Below are positions 12,072 through 14,368 of a stretch of 14,368 nt of DNA, piece after piece; positions within the stretch are counted from its first letter, which is position 1; each line of letters opens with the position of its first letter. Source of the stretch: Muribaculaceae bacterium. Its GTDB lineage: Bacteria; Pseudomonadota; Alphaproteobacteria; Rs-D84. Position numbers and translations under genes: made by a program. The stretch covers positions 1 through 14,368 of the forward strand of contig JAMPEH010000044.1 in assembly GCA_023665245.1 (NCBI GenBank), in the 5' to 3' direction. The notes under the pieces were generated by a model. The model saw nothing but the letters and a program-made list of their open reading frames with translations, did no database searches and was not told the origin of the DNA.

Positions 12072-12707
12072 TTACTCCACCGGCACGTCCCCCACGGCGG
12101 AGAGGTCGATCTCAGCCATGACATCCTCGGCTTCGCCCTCGGGCTGTGCCGCGGTCTCGGCCGCCTCCTCCCCCTCGCCGAAGGCCGCGGCGGCAGCGGC
12201 GGCTTCCTCCTCCGAGAGGGGGGCGGCGGTCTGGGCGGCGGTCTGCAGGCCGGTCACCTCGCCGGACGGCTTTGCCAGCAGATAGGCCCCGATCGGCTTC
12301 TCGCGGTAGACCAGCAGGATGGTGTAGACCTTCTCCTCCCCCGACGAGCGGCCGGGGCAGAGCAGGGTCCACTTCTCCACCGTCTTGCCCTTGTATTTGT
12401 CCAGGCTCAGGCCGCTCTGGCGCACCACATCGTTGAAGGCCGAGAAGCTGTCATCCCATTTTTTGGGGATCTTGACCTTATCCACCGTGGCGCTGGTCAG
12501 GTCCACCTCAAAGCCGTAGCCGCTGAAAAAGCTGCCGATGTCCTGGGTCGTCTCGATCTTGGCCGGGCCGGTCACCGCGGCGGACGCCTCGACGCTTCTG
12601 CCCACAAAATGGTTGATGCCCACGACCGCGCCGGCCAGCGCCAGCCCGCAGACCGCCACCGCCCCCAGCTTGCGCAGCCCCGACCTGCTCAATGTTACCA
12701 AAAACAT
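12072..12707 (-). CDS. DUF4830-type membrane-anchored/exported protein
   Basis: A 211-residue product from the ATG at 12707 with GGAGG just upstream; an earlier in-frame codon at 12737 has no ribosome site. Residues about 10-32 form a membrane anchor or signal segment (AVAVCGLALAGAVVGINHFV). The middle shows the DUF4830 pattern: FFSGYGFEVDL, VKIPKKWDDSF, LSLDKYKGKTVEKWTLLCPG, then LLVYREKPIGAYLL. The C-terminal 50 residues are very acidic and Ala-rich (EEEAAAAAAAFGEGEEAAE). The family is common in Clostridia and has no known function. It lies upstream of tRNA-fMet on the same strand and belongs to the host backbone. Confidence 0.82.
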   Translation of the reverse strand: MFLVTLSRSGLRKLGAVAVCGLALAGAVVGINHFVGRSVEASAAVTGPAKIETTQDIGSFFSGYGFEVDLTSATVDKVKIPKKWDDSFSAFNDVVRQSGLSLDKYKGKTVEKWTLLCPGRSSGEEKVYTILLVYREKPIGAYLLAKPSGEVTGLQTAAQTAAPLSEEEAAAAAAAFGEGEEAAETAAQPEGEAEDVMAEIDLSAVGDVPVE

Positions 12708-13074
12708 AGTTCTGCCTCCTCCAAAGCTCAATCGCATTTTTTGATGACACGCTGCCCGGCAGGCCGCTGCTCGGGCAGGCGTTGTGCCTTTTTGCTTATT
12801 TCTATTCTTTGGGCGGGAGGTTTAGCACCTTTTGGGTGGTTTTTCCGCGCAAAAAGCGGGATATTGAAACGCCGGCGCTCCCCGGCGGCAGACCCCTGCC
12901 GCAAAAGGGAACGCCGGCGCATCCGGCCGGGCATATTCGTCAAGCTGTCTCAAAGGCCGGGTGGGCCAAAATCTTCGGCGAAGGCTCAGCTTGTCGAAAA
13001 TCTTCGGCGAACGCCTTGTTTTTCGACGTTTTTTCGACAGGCTGCCGCAGGCCGCGAGGGGGCCCGCGAACGGG
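12708..13074. other. Gene-free GC-rich intergenic region with palindromes
   Basis: No gene is supported. A large nested inverted repeat spans 12871-12918 (outer GCCGGCG/CGCCGGC, inner GCGGCAG/CTGCCGC). AAAATCTTCGGCGAA occurs twice (12968-12982, 12997-13011), followed by TTTTTCGACG/TTTTTTCGACA repeats. It must hold the 3' end of the DtxR-family unit and the promoter of the DUF4830 gene, but neither is clear. Confidence 0.5.
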
Positions 13075-13461
13075 TCAGCTCTGCCGTGCGCCGTCCAGGC
13101 TTTGCTGCACATGATGCAGCAGGGCCTGGTAGCTCTCCTCGCTGATATCGTGCTCGATCCTGCAGGCGTCGGCGGCCGCGGTCTCCTCGCTGACCCCAAG
13201 CTGCACAAAAAAGGCGGTCAGCAGCTTGTGGCGCGCGTAGATGCTCTCGGCGATCGCGCGGCCGGGATCGGTCAGCCGGAGCTGGCCGTCCGCATCCATC
13301 TGGATATAGCCGTTTTCCCGCAGCTTTTTCATCGCGACGCTCACGCTGGCCTTGCTGAAGCCCAGCTCGGCGGCCACCTCGACCGAGCGCGCCGAGCCAT
13401 TGCGCTCCTGCAGGATCAGGATGGTTTCGAGATAATCCTCGGAGGATTTTTGGATCTTCAA
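13075..13461 (-). CDS. DtxR-family metal-dependent transcriptional repressor
   Basis: A 128-residue protein from the TTG at 13461, chosen because AGAGGG lies about 7 bases upstream and the product then begins MKIQKSSEDYLETI as in the family; a GTG at 13518 is in frame but lacks a ribosome site. It has an N-terminal winged helix (SVEVAAELGFSKASVSVAMKKLRENG) and a dimerisation/metal domain. Likely ligands are Asp9, Glu12, His78, Cys100, Glu103 and His104. Asp9 is MntR-like, while Cys100 is as in iron-sensing DtxR/IdeR. There is no SH3-like third domain. It is divergent from feoA, whose promoter carries inverted repeats, so Fe(II)-dependent repression of ferrous-iron uptake is the likely role. 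Confidence 0.9.
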   Translation of the reverse strand: MKIQKSSEDYLETILILQERNGSARSVEVAAELGFSKASVSVAMKKLRENGYIQMDADGQLRLTDPGRAIAESIYARHKLLTAFFVQLGVSEETAAADACRIEHDISEESYQALLHHVQQSLDGARQS

Positions 13462-13628
13462 GGGTTTGCCCTCTTTTCCGCATTGTTTTTGACCATGCTT
13501 CTGATAACAGAGTAGCACAAAACCCGCCCCATGGCAAGCCGCGCCGGGCTTTGGGCGTGTTCAAAACACGCACCGCCCGAACGGCCTGCCGCGGAGAGTG
13601 CCCCGCAAAAAAATTTTGCGGCAGGGGG

Positions 13629-13657
13629 TTGACAGGTGTGGTTAGTTATGGTAAACT
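13629..13657 (+). promoter_or_regulatory. feoA promoter
   Basis: A perfect TTGACA (13629-13634), a 17-base spacer and TAAACT (13652-13657) form a strong housekeeping-type promoter about 90 bases before feoA. It is covered by the operator at 13638-13663. Confidence 0.8.
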
Positions 13658-13663
13658 AACCAC
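13638..13663 (+). promoter_or_regulatory. DtxR-type operator over the feoA promoter
   Basis: A perfect 10-bp inverted repeat, GTGGTTAGTT (13638-13647) and AACTAACCAC (13654-13663), with a 6-base centre. It overlaps the spacer and -10 box. The TTAG/CTAA half-sites resemble DtxR/IdeR boxes, so a metal-loaded repressor would block polymerase here. Confidence 0.78.
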
Positions 13664-13672
13664 CGTAAAGAG

Positions 13673-13688
13673 GTTAGCATTGGCTAAC
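13673..13688 (+). promoter_or_regulatory. Second DtxR-type inverted repeat
   Basis: GTTAGC (13673-13678) and GCTAAC (13683-13688) around four bases, just past the presumed transcription start. It is centred about 30 bp from the first operator, roughly three helical turns, which could allow co-operative binding. Confidence 0.6.
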
Positions 13689-13744
13689 AGCCTGTGCCGT
13701 AAGCCATACGGTTTTGTGCGGCGCAGAAGGGAGGAAGGATCTTG

Positions 13745-13954
13745 ATGCCCCTGACAATGGCAAACCCGGGAGAAACGGTCATCATCCGCAAGATCACCGG
13801 CAAGGACGCCACCCGCCAGCACCTGGCCGAGCTTGGCTTTGTGGTGGACGGCAGGGTGACGGTGGTCAGCAAGATCGCCGGCAACCTGATTCTGCAGGTC
13901 AAGGAAAGCCGGATCGCACTGGACGGCGCCCTTGCCTGCCGGGTGTTGTTTTAA
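13745..13954 (+). CDS. feoA: FeoA-domain protein, first copy
   Basis: A 69-residue SH3-like FeoA protein. The ATG at 13745 has AAGGGAGG (13727-13734) and GGAAGG upstream; a TTG at 13742 and an ATG at 13757 are alternative starts. The pattern GETVIIRKITGKDATRQHLAELGFVVDGRVTVVSKIAGNLILQV...RIALDGALACRVLF matches FeoA, which partners the FeoB ferrous-iron transporter. It lies first in the operon behind a strong promoter with DtxR-type operators, so expression should rise when iron is scarce. Confidence 0.9.
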   Translation: MPLTMANPGETVIIRKITGKDATRQHLAELGFVVDGRVTVVSKIAGNLILQVKESRIALDGALACRVLF

Positions 13955-14128
13955 CGGGCGGAGCCGAGGGGAGGCGGCATCCCCACCCTTTGCTTCGTGC
14001 GGCGTATGCGGTTTTAAAGGGCCGCGGCGCCCGAGAGGCCATGCCCTGAAAAGGCGGAAGCCGCCGGGGCTGTGCTCCGGGCGGAGACTGCCGCACAGGG
14101 CCATGACGATCGAAAAGGAGGAATCTCA

Positions 14129-14350
14129 ATGAAAACACTGAAGGACGCCCGGGTGGGCGAGACGGTCACGGTAGCGCGGCTGCACGGCGAGGGGCCGGTC
14201 AGGCGGCGGATCATGGACATGGGCATCACCAAGGGCACCGAGCTGCAGCTTCGCAAGGTTGCCCCGCTGGGTGACCCCATCGAGCTGACCGTGCGCGGCT
14301 ACGAGCTGAGCGTGCGCAAGGCCGACGCCGCCATGATCGAGCTGGCGTAA
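14129..14350 (+). CDS. feoA: FeoA-domain protein, second copy
   Basis: A 73-residue FeoA-like protein; the ATG at 14129 has AAGGAGG at 14115-14121. The sequence (LKDARVGETVTVARLHGEGPVRRRIMDMGITKGTELQLRKVAPLGDPIELTVRGYELSVRKADAAMIEL) is closer to the standard FeoA pattern than the first copy. It follows that copy after 174 bases without a gene or obvious promoter. feoB is expected immediately downstream, outside the window. Paired FeoA proteins before FeoB occur in many Clostridia. Confidence 0.93.
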   Translation: MKTLKDARVGETVTVARLHGEGPVRRRIMDMGITKGTELQLRKVAPLGDPIELTVRGYELSVRKADAAMIELA

Positions 14351-14368
14351 GCCCTGCGGCAGAGCAGG

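Noticed and set aside
12609..13145. Plus-strand open frames across the DUF4830 start and intergenic palindromes
   Set aside because: They are Arg/Pro/Gly-rich composition artefacts with no ribosome site and cross a clear minus-strand gene start.

Overview
The window looks like a stretch of chromosome from a fairly GC-rich gut-type Clostridia, plausibly Oscillospiraceae/Ruminococcaceae. Reasons are strong AAGGAGG ribosome sites, a DUF4830-type protein, a paired feoA locus and Firmicutes-style mobile genes. The assignment is inferred from gene families only.

From the left edge to about 11.85 kb lies an integrated mobile element. Its right side carries a tyrosine integrase (10540-11751) facing the 3' end of an initiator tRNA-fMet gene (11905-11981, minus strand), the usual layout of a tRNA-integrated element. 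The left end is outside the window. The element opens with five 40-41 bp tandem hairpin repeats (1-202), a small excisionase-like winged-helix gene, two small unknown genes, and a non-coding block with GC-rich hairpins followed by a 9-bp hairpin and iterons. Next comes an apparent operon: a CRESS-DNA-virus-like Rep (HUH endonuclease plus SF3 helicase), an HNH-type zinc protein, a membrane-anchored FtsK/TcpA-like ATPase, a RadD-like SF2 helicase and a Y1/RAYT transposase-like HUH protein. Neighbouring genes overlap or are separated by 1-20 bp. I read this as the replication and transfer module of an integrative mobilizable or rolling-circle element, with an origin candidate at 1235-1336.

From 6.5 to 10.5 kb is accessory cargo. 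It holds a lipoprotein with three Ig-like (BIG2-type) repeats and a CCHC zinc-knuckle motif, a 0.55-kb hairpin-rich spacer ending in a 100-bp minisatellite, and an unknown acidic protein. That protein's 5' end carries a C12 tract and four successive ribosome-site/ATG signals, three of them in 60-bp tandem repeats. A SprT-like zinc metalloprotein lies on the minus strand, and a small unknown gene precedes the integrase.

Right of the tRNA is ordinary host chromosome. It contains a DUF4830-type envelope protein, a DtxR-family metal regulator, and a divergent feoA-feoA pair, presumably leading to feoB beyond the window. The feoA promoter carries two inverted repeats that look like DtxR-type operators.

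The most interesting parts are the CRESS-type Rep with a putative cognate origin, the unusual five-gene operon, and the C12/multi-start arrangement at 8371-8599.
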